Shown here piece after piece: positions 42,008 to 48,511 of a stretch of 48,511 nucleotides of DNA (position 1 is its first letter; the number at the start of each line of letters is the position of its first letter). Source of the DNA: Streptomyces cellulosae (GTDB lineage: Bacteria; Actinomycetota; Actinomycetes; Streptomycetales; Streptomycetaceae); NCBI RefSeq assembly GCF_000721105.1, contig NZ_JOEV01000070.1:1-48511 (forward strand), written 5' to 3'. The notes under the pieces were generated by a model. It was not told the origin of the DNA. It was given only the letters and a program-made list of their open reading frames with translations, and did no database searches. Both the position numbers and the translations under genes were made by a program.

Positions 42008-42697
42008 TCACCTCGGCGCCGAGACCTGGTCCCTGGGCGAGCGGGCGGCTGTGGCACCAGGCTCGGAGGTGCTCTGCCCCGAGCTGAGCCCGTCCAGCAG
42101 GAGGTCACCGAGCTCGGAGAACGCGTCGCCGGCGGTCAGGCCGGTCCGCTCCAGGAGGACCCCCGACTGGACCGCGTCGATGGTGACTGCCACGACCTGG
42201 GCTGCGAAATGACCGTTGAGCGCGCGGAAAGCGCCGGTCTGCACGCCCTCCTCGATCAGTTCGTGGACCCGGCGCGCCGCTGCGGCGGAGTTCGTACGGT
42301 AGATCTGTGCCGTCGGTTCGTAACCGACCATGTCGTCGTAGAAGGCGTTGGAGTGGCGGCGCATGGCCGTGCCGACGCCGGCGAGATAGACCCGGATCCG
42401 CTGCCTGGGGTCGGGCTCGGCCTGGACAGCCTGTTCGATCTCGGCGGTCGCATCCCGGAAGAAGGCGCGGGTGACCGCCAGGACCAGTTGTTCCTTCGTG
42501 GAGGCGAGGCTGTACAGCGTCGCCTTGGAACACCCCAGTCGCTGGGCGAGCTCATCCATGGTCACCGCGGTGAAGCCTTCGGTCAGGATGATCGCCTCGA
42601 CCTGGCGCAGCAGTTCGTCCCGCCGCCGGGTGTCGACGACCCGCCTGCGCGCCGTTCGGCGCGGGCGTCGGTCACGCGAGTCAGGTTGGGCCGTCAC
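42008..42697 (-). CDS. TetR/AcrR family transcriptional regulator
   Basis: The 229-residue regulator has a basic N-terminal extension (RRPRRTARRRVVDTRRRDELL), then the TetR HTH (TEGFTAVTMDELAQRLGCSKATLYSLASTKEQLVLAVTRAFF, residues about 38-80). Its C-terminal ligand domain contains DDMVGYEPTAQIYRTNSAAAARRVHELIEEGVQTGAF. A 28-bp site 76-104 bp upstream recurs with 24 of 28 positions upstream of the hydrolase operon at 48.0 kb. It is thus the likely repressor of the neighbouring catabolic operon and of itself, with a ligand related to that operon's substrate, possibly an acyl-CoA. Confidence 0.9.
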   Translation of the reverse strand: MTAQPDSRDRRPRRTARRRVVDTRRRDELLRQVEAIILTEGFTAVTMDELAQRLGCSKATLYSLASTKEQLVLAVTRAFFRDATAEIEQAVQAEPDPRQRIRVYLAGVGTAMRRHSNAFYDDMVGYEPTAQIYRTNSAAAARRVHELIEEGVQTGAFRALNGHFAAQVVAVTIDAVQSGVLLERTGLTAGDAFSELGDLLLDGLSSGQSTSEPGATAARSPRDQVSAPR

Positions 42698-42773
42698 CGC
42701 AGCAGTCTCCCATGAGCGTCTCCGCCGAAAGCGGCGGGTCGTGGTCCGGGCCGGAAGGTCGGCTCTCGCAAAT

Positions 42774-42801
42774 GGGTACCAGCGTACCGCCTAACGTACC
42801 C
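42774..42801 (-). promoter_or_regulatory. 28-bp operator upstream of the TetR gene
   Basis: On the coding strand it reads GGGTACGTTAGGCGGTACGC followed by TGGTACCC. It is a set of GGTAC/GTACC half-sites and matches 48041-48068 at 24 of 28 positions. TetR autoregulation is inferred. Confidence 0.72.
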
Positions 42802-42931
42802 AGGTGGAGTTGCCCGTGAGTGACGTTCAGCCAACGGTGCTGACTGGATCGGCGGTGTGGCTTCTCGGCGATCACCTCGCGCGGAACAGGCGTGGGTGTC
42901 CACCTCCACGGGGATCGACCCGGCTCGGTGT

Positions 42932-42947
42932 CACCACCGCGGTGGTG
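42932..42947 (-). terminator. CACCACCG/CGGTGGTG palindrome after the catabolic operon
   Basis: A perfect 16-bp palindrome, extendable to a GTCACCACC/GGTGGTGAC hairpin, lies 121 nt beyond the SDR stop. It may end the operon transcript before the TetR promoter. The rest of 42802-43068 holds no gene I can see. Confidence 0.45.
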
Positions 42948-43068
42948 GTGACCCGCAATATCGCTCGATACCAGTGATACGCATGGTCACTAGCCCGGTC
43001 GCCGGGCTGGACCGGGCGACGAAGACCGATGCAACGGCTGATTACCTGCTCGTCCGCCCGGTTCGCGG

Positions 43069-43827
43069 TTACCGGATGGAGGATCCGATGGAGATGCCGC
43101 CGTCCACGTCCAGGACGATGCCGGTGATGTAGCCGGCGGCTTCGCCGGCGAGGAAGGCTGCGGCTTCGGCGATGTCCTCGGGTGTGCCGGTGTGGCGCAT
43201 CGGGATCTTGTTGGTGAGTTTGTCGCGTGCGGGGCCGTTCATGGAGGCGAGCATGGGGGTGTCGATGAGGCCGGGGGCGATGGCGTTGGCGGTGATGCCG
43301 TGGCGGGCGCCCTCGAGTGCGAGGGTGCGGGTCATGCCGACGATGCCGGCTTTGGCGGCCACGTAGTTGGTCTGGCCGAAGTTCCCGCGCCATGACATGG
43401 AGGAGAAGCTGACGATGCGTCCGTAGCCCTGGCGTTTCATGGGGCCGAACGCGGCGCGGGCGCAGTGGAAGCCGCCGGTGAGGCTGACGTCGATGACGGC
43501 GTGCCAGTCGTCGTCGGTGATGTCCTCGACGCGGTTGTCGCGGATGATGCCGGCGTTGTTGACCAGCACGTCGAGGCGGCCGAGATCGGCGGTGGTGCCG
43601 GTGATCCAGGCGTCGACCTGGGCGGAGTCGGTCACGTCCACCACGTCGGTGCGCAGTTTCGCGGCGTGGGCGTCGGCGATTGTCCCGGCGGCGTCGGTGA
43701 GGGCCTGTGCGTTGACGTCGGCCAGCGCGACGGTGGCGCCCTCCGCGGCGAACCGGGTCGCCATCGCGAGGCCGAGGCCTTGTGCGGCGCCGGTGATGGC
43801 GACGACGCGTCCGTGGTAGCGGTTCAC
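43069..43827 (-). CDS. SDR family oxidoreductase (FabG-like)
   Basis: The 252-residue classical SDR from GTG 43827 (VNRYHGRVVAITGAAQGLGLAMATRFAAEG) has TGAAQGLG cofactor binding and ALADVNAQ as the cofactor-specificity strand end (Asp favours NAD+). It also has NNAGIIRDNRVEDITDDDWHAVIDVSLTGGF and the catalytic SFSSMSWRGNFGQTNYVAAKAG (Ser, Tyr, Lys). The C-terminal VLDVDGGISIGSSIR is typical of 3-hydroxyacyl dehydrogenase/FabG relatives. GTG overlaps the upstream stop by 4 bp (GTGA). In this operon it would oxidise the 3-hydroxyacyl-CoA produced by the hydratase. Confidence 0.9.
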   Translation of the reverse strand: MNRYHGRVVAITGAAQGLGLAMATRFAAEGATVALADVNAQALTDAAGTIADAHAAKLRTDVVDVTDSAQVDAWITGTTADLGRLDVLVNNAGIIRDNRVEDITDDDWHAVIDVSLTGGFHCARAAFGPMKRQGYGRIVSFSSMSWRGNFGQTNYVAAKAGIVGMTRTLALEGARHGITANAIAPGLIDTPMLASMNGPARDKLTNKIPMRHTGTPEDIAEAAAFLAGEAAGYITGIVLDVDGGISIGSSIR

Positions 43828-44615
43828 TCGTTGTCTGCTTTCGTGGTGGTGTGGGGTGCGAGGAAGGCACGCAGGGCGTCGGCCACGGAGCTCGCCGACC
43901 AGTTTTCTGCGAAGGTGGCCAGTTCCTCGCGCAGAGCATGCTCGGGCGCGACGGCGTCGATCCGGTGCAGGAGCGTCTTGAGCCGTTGCTGGGCGGGGCT
44001 GCTTTGGTCTGCCAGTTGATGGCAGATGCGGATGGCGGTGGCGTCGAGGTCGGCCTCGGGCACGATTGCTTGGATCCAGCCGGTATTCGCGAATGCGGTC
44101 GCGGGCAGCAGTTCGCCGGTGAGCAGGAGCCAGCGCGACAGTCCGCGTCCGACCGCACCGGGAAGCCGGACGCTGGAGCCACCGGCCGGTACGAGCCGCC
44201 GCTTGACGTGGCCGTCGCCGATGAGGGTGGTGTCGGCGGCGACGACGACATCGCAGGCCAGGGCGAGTTCGAGGCCCCCGGCGACGGCGTGACCGTGCAG
44301 GACGGCGACCCATGGTTTCGGGCTGGCCGCGATGCGGCTGAAGCAGGCCGAGACGTCGGTCAGGAAGTCGACCGGGTTCTCGCCTTGCTCGTGCAGCTGA
44401 AGGAACTGGTGGAAGTCCCCGCCGGCACAGAAGCTCGGCCCCTTGCCCGCCACCGCGATGACCGCTGTGCCGGGGTCGGCCTCGGCGCTGGTGATCTGCT
44501 TGTCCAGGGCTTCCACGAGGGTGACGTCGAGGGCGTTGCGCCGCTCGGGGCGGTTGAGCAGCAGCCACCGGACGGTGCCGCGTTGCTCGACGAGCAGAGG
44601 TACGGGGGCGGTCAA
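43824..44615 (-). CDS. Enoyl-CoA hydratase/isomerase (crotonase) family protein
   Basis: The 263-residue crotonase starts at TTG 44615 (LTAPVPLLVEQRGTVRWLLLNRPERRNALD). GKGPSFCAGGDFHQFLQL and LHGHAVAGGLELALACDVVVAADTTLIGDGHVKRRLVPAGG give the two oxyanion-hole segments. The canonical catalytic Glu pair is not clearly preserved (GDGHVKRRLVPAGGSS at that position), so isomerase or hydrolase activity is possible. TTG is supported by its TTGA overlap with the ligase stop, matching the GTGA overlaps on either side. Its product or substrate should be an acyl-CoA made by the ligase. Confidence 0.88.
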   Translation of the reverse strand: MTAPVPLLVEQRGTVRWLLLNRPERRNALDVTLVEALDKQITSAEADPGTAVIAVAGKGPSFCAGGDFHQFLQLHEQGENPVDFLTDVSACFSRIAASPKPWVAVLHGHAVAGGLELALACDVVVAADTTLIGDGHVKRRLVPAGGSSVRLPGAVGRGLSRWLLLTGELLPATAFANTGWIQAIVPEADLDATAIRICHQLADQSSPAQQRLKTLLHRIDAVAPEHALREELATFAENWSASSVADALRAFLAPHTTTKADNE

Positions 44616-46255
44616 CGTGGCTCCGGGGCGGCGAGTTCGGTGCGGCGGCGGTTGCGCAGCAGGTAGCGCTGGGTCTTGCCGCTGGGCGTCTTGGGCAGGG
44701 CGTCGATGAAGTGGATCGCGCGGGGGTAGGCGTGGGCGGCGTAGCGGGTCTTGACCAGCAGCTGGAGCTCCGTGGCCAGTTCCCGCGAGCCCTCGGCGCC
44801 GTCGCGCAGGACGACGTACGCCTCGATGACCTCGCCGCGGACGTCGTCGGGTGCGCCGATCACGCTGCACTCGGCGACCGCGGGATGCTGGACCAGGACG
44901 CTCTCGATCTCGAACGGCCCGATCCGGTAGCCGGCCATGATGATGACGTCGTCGTCGCGGGAGGAGAAGAAGAAGTCGCCGTCGGCATCCACCCGCCCGG
45001 CGTCGCCCGTGAGGTACCAGCGGCCGTCGGGGGTGAACTTGGAATCGCTCTGCCCGGGGATCTGGTAGCCGCCAAAGGTCATCAGCGGGCTCGCATCGAC
45101 GTCGATCGCGACCCGGCCGAGCACGCCTGGGTCGGCGGGCTCGTCCTTCTCGTCGGCCAGGACGGCCAGGCTCCAGCCGGGCAGCGGCCGGCCCATCGAT
45201 CCCGTCTTGAGGGGGCGGGCGAGTTCGGGATGGTGGTGGTTGGCCAAGGGCATGCCGACCTCGGTCTGGCCGAAGTGATCGTGCACGGCCAGGCCGAGCG
45301 CCGAGTCGGCCCACTCGTTGACCTCGGGAGTCAGTGGCTCTCCCGCGCTGGACGCCCGCTGAAGGCGCAGCCCCCGCGGCACCGGCACCGACGAGGAGCG
45401 CAGTCCTCGGTACACGGTCGGGGCGGCGGCGAAGTCGGTGACCTGGTGGTCGACGAGGGTGCGCCAGGTCGTCTCCGGGGAGAACCCGCCGGACAGCAGC
45501 AGGCTGGGGATGCCGGCGGCCATCGGAGCGACGATGGCCGCGTACAGCCCGTAGGCCCAGCCGGGGTCGGCGGCGCACCAGTAGCTGCTGTCCCGGGTGA
45601 CACCCAGGCCGTACTCCAGATAGACCTGCCATCCCGCGATGTAGGAGACGGGGTGGATGACCCCCTTGGGCTTGCCGGTGGTGCCGGAGGTGAACATGTG
45701 CACCAGCGGTCCGTCCCCGCTCGTGGTGACCGCGGGCACCGGCTCCGGCGACGCGGCCGCGACGAGGTCGGCCAGCGAGGCGTCACCGCGCTGTCCGCCG
45801 CTTCCGGTGACGACGACGCGGCGCTCGGGGTCGTACGGTATGTCGGGGCCCGGGTCGAGTTTGTGGCGCTGGTCCGGGTCGACAACCACCACGTGCGCGC
45901 CCGAGCCCTCCAGGCGCAGGGCGATGGCCTGGGGCGCGAACGCGGTGAACAGCGGGACGTAGACCGCACCGAGCCGCCAGACCGCCAGGATGACGGTGAC
46001 CAGGTCGCTGCTCTTGCCCATCAGGGCCGCCACCCGGTCACCCGGACCGACGCCAAGCCCCTGCAGCGCCCGCGCACAGCGGTGGGAGTCGGCGGCGAGC
46101 TCGCCGTAGGTCAGCGTGGAAGCCTTGCCGTCGCTGTCGACGACGGTGAACGCGAGGCGGTCGGCGGGGTGCTGGTCGCACAGCAGCCCGGCCACGTCGA
46201 GGGAAGGAGTCGTGTAGGTCGCGGTCAGTTCGGCGACCCGGTCGGCGGCGCTCAC
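44612..46255 (-). CDS. AMP-dependent acyl-CoA synthetase/ligase
   Basis: The 547-residue adenylate-forming enzyme has the P-loop HMFTSGTTGKPKGVIHPVSY, aromatic motif VHDHFGQTEVG, RWYLTGDAGRVDADGDFFFSSRDDDVIIMAGYRIGPFEIE (hinge and ATP-ribose Asp) and catalytic Lys in LPKTPSGKTQRY. The layout is that of acetyl/medium-chain acyl-CoA synthetases. It activates a carboxylic acid to its CoA thioester via acyl-AMP. The GTG start overlaps the hydrolase stop (GTGA). In the operon it would activate the acid released by the hydrolase. Confidence 0.92.
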   Translation of the reverse strand: MSAADRVAELTATYTTPSLDVAGLLCDQHPADRLAFTVVDSDGKASTLTYGELAADSHRCARALQGLGVGPGDRVAALMGKSSDLVTVILAVWRLGAVYVPLFTAFAPQAIALRLEGSGAHVVVVDPDQRHKLDPGPDIPYDPERRVVVTGSGGQRGDASLADLVAAASPEPVPAVTTSGDGPLVHMFTSGTTGKPKGVIHPVSYIAGWQVYLEYGLGVTRDSSYWCAADPGWAYGLYAAIVAPMAAGIPSLLLSGGFSPETTWRTLVDHQVTDFAAAPTVYRGLRSSSVPVPRGLRLQRASSAGEPLTPEVNEWADSALGLAVHDHFGQTEVGMPLANHHHPELARPLKTGSMGRPLPGWSLAVLADEKDEPADPGVLGRVAIDVDASPLMTFGGYQIPGQSDSKFTPDGRWYLTGDAGRVDADGDFFFSSRDDDVIIMAGYRIGPFEIESVLVQHPAVAECSVIGAPDDVRGEVIEAYVVLRDGAEGSRELATELQLLVKTRYAAHAYPRAIHFIDALPKTPSGKTQRYLLRNRRRTELAAPEPR

Positions 46256-48000
46256 TGCTGGTCCTTGCGGTCGATGATCGGCAGCACGAGACGGCTGGGG
46301 TGGCTCGGCCCGTGATGGATGTGGTTGATCGCGGGAATCATCTGCTCCTCGCTCTCGTGAGCGATTACGCCGCCGGTGTTGGTGTTGCGGTCGTAGCGCG
46401 GGAAGTTGCTGCTGGAGACGTCCACGCGGATGCGGTGACCGGGAAGGAACACGTTGGAGGTGGCGGTCATGTCGACGGTGATCTCGTAGACCGTGCCGGG
46501 CTCCATGAGTTCTTCGGTGGCGAGGCCGCCCCGGTAGCGGGTGCGCAGGATCCCGTCGCACAGGTTGATCGCTTTGCCGTCGGGGAAGACGTCGACGAGC
46601 TTGGCGGTGAAGTCGGTGTCCACCGCCGAAGAGGACACGAACAGGGTCAGGCTGATGGGGCCGGTGACTTCGACGGCCTCGTCGAGGACGGGGGTTGCGA
46701 AGCACAGGACGTCCTCGCGGGCGGCGACGGTCCGCTGGTCGACCGGGCCGCAGAATCCAAAGGTCGTCGGCATGGACGCCCCGCCGGCCGAGGGAACCGG
46801 GCGGCGCGGATCGTAGAGGTACGTGTCGTGCCCGACGCCGGCCGGTGGCTCGCTCGTCAACACGCCGTCGCCGCCCGCTGTGTTGGCGTGACCGGTACTC
46901 GTGAGGTGGAGGTCGGTCCACCTCGTGTCAGGCAGCGGCCACTCCTGCTCGTCGCGCCACTGGTCGATGCCCATCACAAAGATTTTCACCGGTGCCACGC
47001 CGTCCAGAGCGGTGGTGTCGCCCCGCAGCCAGCGGTCGAAGAACTTCACATGCAGGCCGGTCAGGCCCAGCATGTCGGCACTGGCCAGCGGCCCGAAGGA
47101 GCGGTCGGGATAGATGCCACTCGTGGAGAGGTGATCCCACGGACCGATGATCAGCCGCTGCCCCTCACGCGCCTGCGCACTGCCTGCCTTCTGGCGGGCG
47201 GTGCTGAAGGTGCGCACGGTCTGCCCGAGGTAGAGGTCGTACCAACCACCGATATTGAGCGCTGGGGCCGTGACGTTCTTGAGCTCGGGCGTGAGCTCCA
47301 TGGAATCCCAGTACCCGTCGTGGGACGGGTGGCCCATCCAGTCGTCCCACCACTTCCCGTACGCCGCCAGAACCGGAACCTCCGCCGTCGGCAGCACATC
47401 GTTCAGCGGCTCCGGGAACAAGAACGCCTGCCCGAGCTGCTGCAGCTGGGACAAAGTGTCCTTGCCCGCAGCCAGGGACCGCTGCGCGTCGGCCGCGTAC
47501 ATCATGGCATTCCACACCGTGACCAGGCTCAGTGAGAGCGCACCGCCTGCGGAGTACCAGGGCGCCTCGTAGTTGTCGATCGAGGTGAAGGCCGGTGCGA
47601 TCGCCTTGAGGGCGGGGGCACCGGTGACGGCGGTCTCCCACTGGACCATCCCGAGGTAGGACGCCCCGTACATGCCCACCGTGCCGTCCGACCACGGCTG
47701 CTCGGCGATCCAGGCGACGGTGTCCTCGCCGTCGGCCCGGTCCGCCATATGCGGAACGAACTCACCTTCCGAGCGGTGGGTGCCCCGGCAGTCCTGCACC
47801 ACCACGGCGTAACCGGCCTCCAGCAAAGCGGGGAGGTTCGGCAGGATCCCCCCCAAAGTGATGCCCATCGCGTCCTTGCCGTACGGCAGGCGCACGAGCA
47901 GCGTCGGAGCCGCCCCCTCGGCCGGCTGCCACACGTTGGCGGCCAGGGCTACGCCGTCACGCATCGGAATCCTGACATCTATGTCGTACAGGTGCTGCAT
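46252..48000 (-). CDS. CocE/NonD family hydrolase (X-Pro dipeptidyl-peptidase S15 fold)
   Basis: The 582-residue serine hydrolase begins IDVRIPMRDGVALAANVWQP. VQDCRGTHRSEGEFVPH is the conserved DCRG.G.S.G segment, and TVGMYGASYLGMVQWETA the nucleophile elbow (GASYLG). The C-terminal jelly-roll (TDFTAKLVDVFPDGKAINLCDGILRTRYR; FLPGHRIRVDVSSSNFPRYDRNTNTG) is typical of CocE/NonD esterases. No signal peptide is seen, so it is cytosolic. It hydrolyses an ester or amide of unknown identity and is the first gene of a four-gene operon with 4-bp overlaps throughout. The 28-bp TetR site lies 41-68 bp upstream. Confidence 0.92.
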   Translation of the reverse strand: MQHLYDIDVRIPMRDGVALAANVWQPAEGAAPTLLVRLPYGKDAMGITLGGILPNLPALLEAGYAVVVQDCRGTHRSEGEFVPHMADRADGEDTVAWIAEQPWSDGTVGMYGASYLGMVQWETAVTGAPALKAIAPAFTSIDNYEAPWYSAGGALSLSLVTVWNAMMYAADAQRSLAAGKDTLSQLQQLGQAFLFPEPLNDVLPTAEVPVLAAYGKWWDDWMGHPSHDGYWDSMELTPELKNVTAPALNIGGWYDLYLGQTVRTFSTARQKAGSAQAREGQRLIIGPWDHLSTSGIYPDRSFGPLASADMLGLTGLHVKFFDRWLRGDTTALDGVAPVKIFVMGIDQWRDEQEWPLPDTRWTDLHLTSTGHANTAGGDGVLTSEPPAGVGHDTYLYDPRRPVPSAGGASMPTTFGFCGPVDQRTVAAREDVLCFATPVLDEAVEVTGPISLTLFVSSSAVDTDFTAKLVDVFPDGKAINLCDGILRTRYRGGLATEELMEPGTVYEITVDMTATSNVFLPGHRIRVDVSSSNFPRYDRNTNTGGVIAHESEEQMIPAINHIHHGPSHPSRLVLPIIDRKDQQ

Positions 48001-48040
48001 CGGTGCTCCTCATTGAGCTGACGGCGTCGCCCCCGGATTT

Positions 48041-48068
48041 GGGTACGTTAAGAGGTACGTTCGTACCC
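48041..48068 (-). promoter_or_regulatory. 28-bp operator upstream of the hydrolase operon
   Basis: GGGTACGTTAAGAGGTACGT followed by TCGTACCC matches the site upstream of the TetR gene at 24 of 28 positions. It is composed of GGTACG/CGTACC half-sites and sits where it would overlap the operon promoter. Confidence 0.75.
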
Positions 48069-48412
48069 TGTCAATTACCGGGAAGTGCTCCTCGAGGCCG
48101 CGGCGGTCAGGGGCGGCTTCCGAGCGGGTACAGGCGAGGTGGCAGTCGGCACAAGCCGGGGCCCCGGAGACGACGTCCCGGGTGGCCGTCCGGCCGATGA
48201 GCACCGGGCCCAGGCGCTTCGTCGAGAACCTGAGGGAAGGACCGTTCGAGACGGTCGGCGTCGGCTGACGACGGCGAGGGCGGCTACTGAACCGCCCAGC
48301 GCCTCCGTCGTGGCCGTCAGGAGACGCTGGGCGTGCGCACATCCGTCCTGGTGCACGGAGGCGTGGAGGATGCCGCCGGTGGCGACGTATACGCCGTCGA
48401 GGAGTGACTGCA
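48069..48412. other. Gene-free stretch left of the right terminal repeat
   Basis: No recognisable gene. A minus-strand frame starting near 48413 (LLDGVYVATGGILHASVHQD) enters from the repeat edge and could be the stump of a gene cut by the element, but family and end are unclear. Confidence 0.35.
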
Positions 48413-48511
48413 CTTAGAGGTCCTAACAGAAGTTGTTGATCATGTGACTGTCGACCTGGTTGCTCGTTGGTCCTGTCGTGGGAAAGAGGGAGTCGCGTCC
48501 ATGGATCGTCT
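48413..48511. repeat. Right copy of 99-bp terminal inverted repeat
   Basis: This is an exact inverted copy of positions 1-99. A frame from GTG 48444 (VTVDLVARWSCRGKEGVASM) reads off the end and may be the beginning of the element's transposase, which I cannot assign. The inner edge is CTTAG. Confidence 0.85.

Noticed and set aside
48490..48505. CCATGGATCG in the terminal repeat as another MmyB-type site
   Set aside because: Only about 10 bases match the palindromic core; the flanking CCTTCCT and leader are absent, so chance is more likely.
1..48511. Linear plasmid with terminal inverted repeats
   Set aside because: Only 99 bp is shared, without the multiple nested palindromes of Streptomyces telomeres, and no tap/tpg, replication or partition genes are intact.

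Overview
The window is high-GC DNA with frequent GTG and TTG starts and purine-rich ribosome binding sites. Its families (MmyB-like regulators, DUF2255, LLM monooxygenases, a CsxA-type glycosidase remnant) point to an actinomycete, most likely Streptomyces. No rRNA, tRNA, CRISPR array or complete biosynthetic gene cluster was seen. The two ends are perfect 99-bp inverted copies of each other, so the window probably lies between two opposed copies of one repeat, as a contig would.

Layout. 0.5-1.5 kb holds an S66 LD-carboxypeptidase. 1.8-3.2 kb has a truncated gene and a frameshifted IS630 transposase. 3.3-4.1 kb is an ArsR/SRPBCC pair with twin palindromic operators, followed by a two-repeat protein of unknown function (4.3-5.4 kb). 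5.5-8.8 kb contains two insertion elements joined at a shared CTAG; each carries a non-transposase gene (a methyltransferase and a 95-residue protein). 9.0-13.1 kb is a minus-strand operon: Zn-alcohol dehydrogenase, DUF2255, CPA1 antiporter, quinone oxidoreductase. 13.4-17.6 kb holds a broken MmyB-like regulator, a plus-strand redox operon (flavodoxin, NTF2-like, Hsp31-like DJ-1/PfpI, MoaF-like) and an intact MmyB-like regulator. 17.7-19.7 kb has an SDR fragment and a divergent SDR/LysR pair. 19.8-22.4 kb is a graveyard of IS3, DnaB-like, GH2 and regulator fragments. 22.7-25.3 kb encodes a secreted beta-helix/Fn3 protein. 26-30 kb holds an LLM monooxygenase, a nitroreductase, an F420-NADP-reductase-like protein and a TetR. 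30.4-35.7 kb has a third MmyB-like regulator, an SDR, a double-length Lrp protein and a 14-TM exporter. 36.2-41.4 kb is a Pao-type molybdenum aldehyde oxidoreductase operon with a XdhC maturation factor. 42.0-48.0 kb is a TetR and a translationally coupled catabolic operon: CocE/NonD hydrolase, acyl-CoA ligase, enoyl-CoA hydratase, SDR.

How it works together. Most intact genes encode small-molecule redox or electrophile-handling enzymes, each next to a one-component regulator. Several regulator/target links can be proposed from shared DNA sites: a TATCCAGGGATA-like site at MmyB-like regulators, the flavodoxin operon, an SDR and the aldehyde oxidoreductase operon; tandem CGGA-N7-TCCG sites at the TetR of 29.4 kb and the LLM gene; and a 28-bp site at the TetR of 42 kb and the hydrolase operon. 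I read the region as an accessory redox/detoxification island assembled by duplication and IS activity. The regulatory network is inferred from sequence alone.
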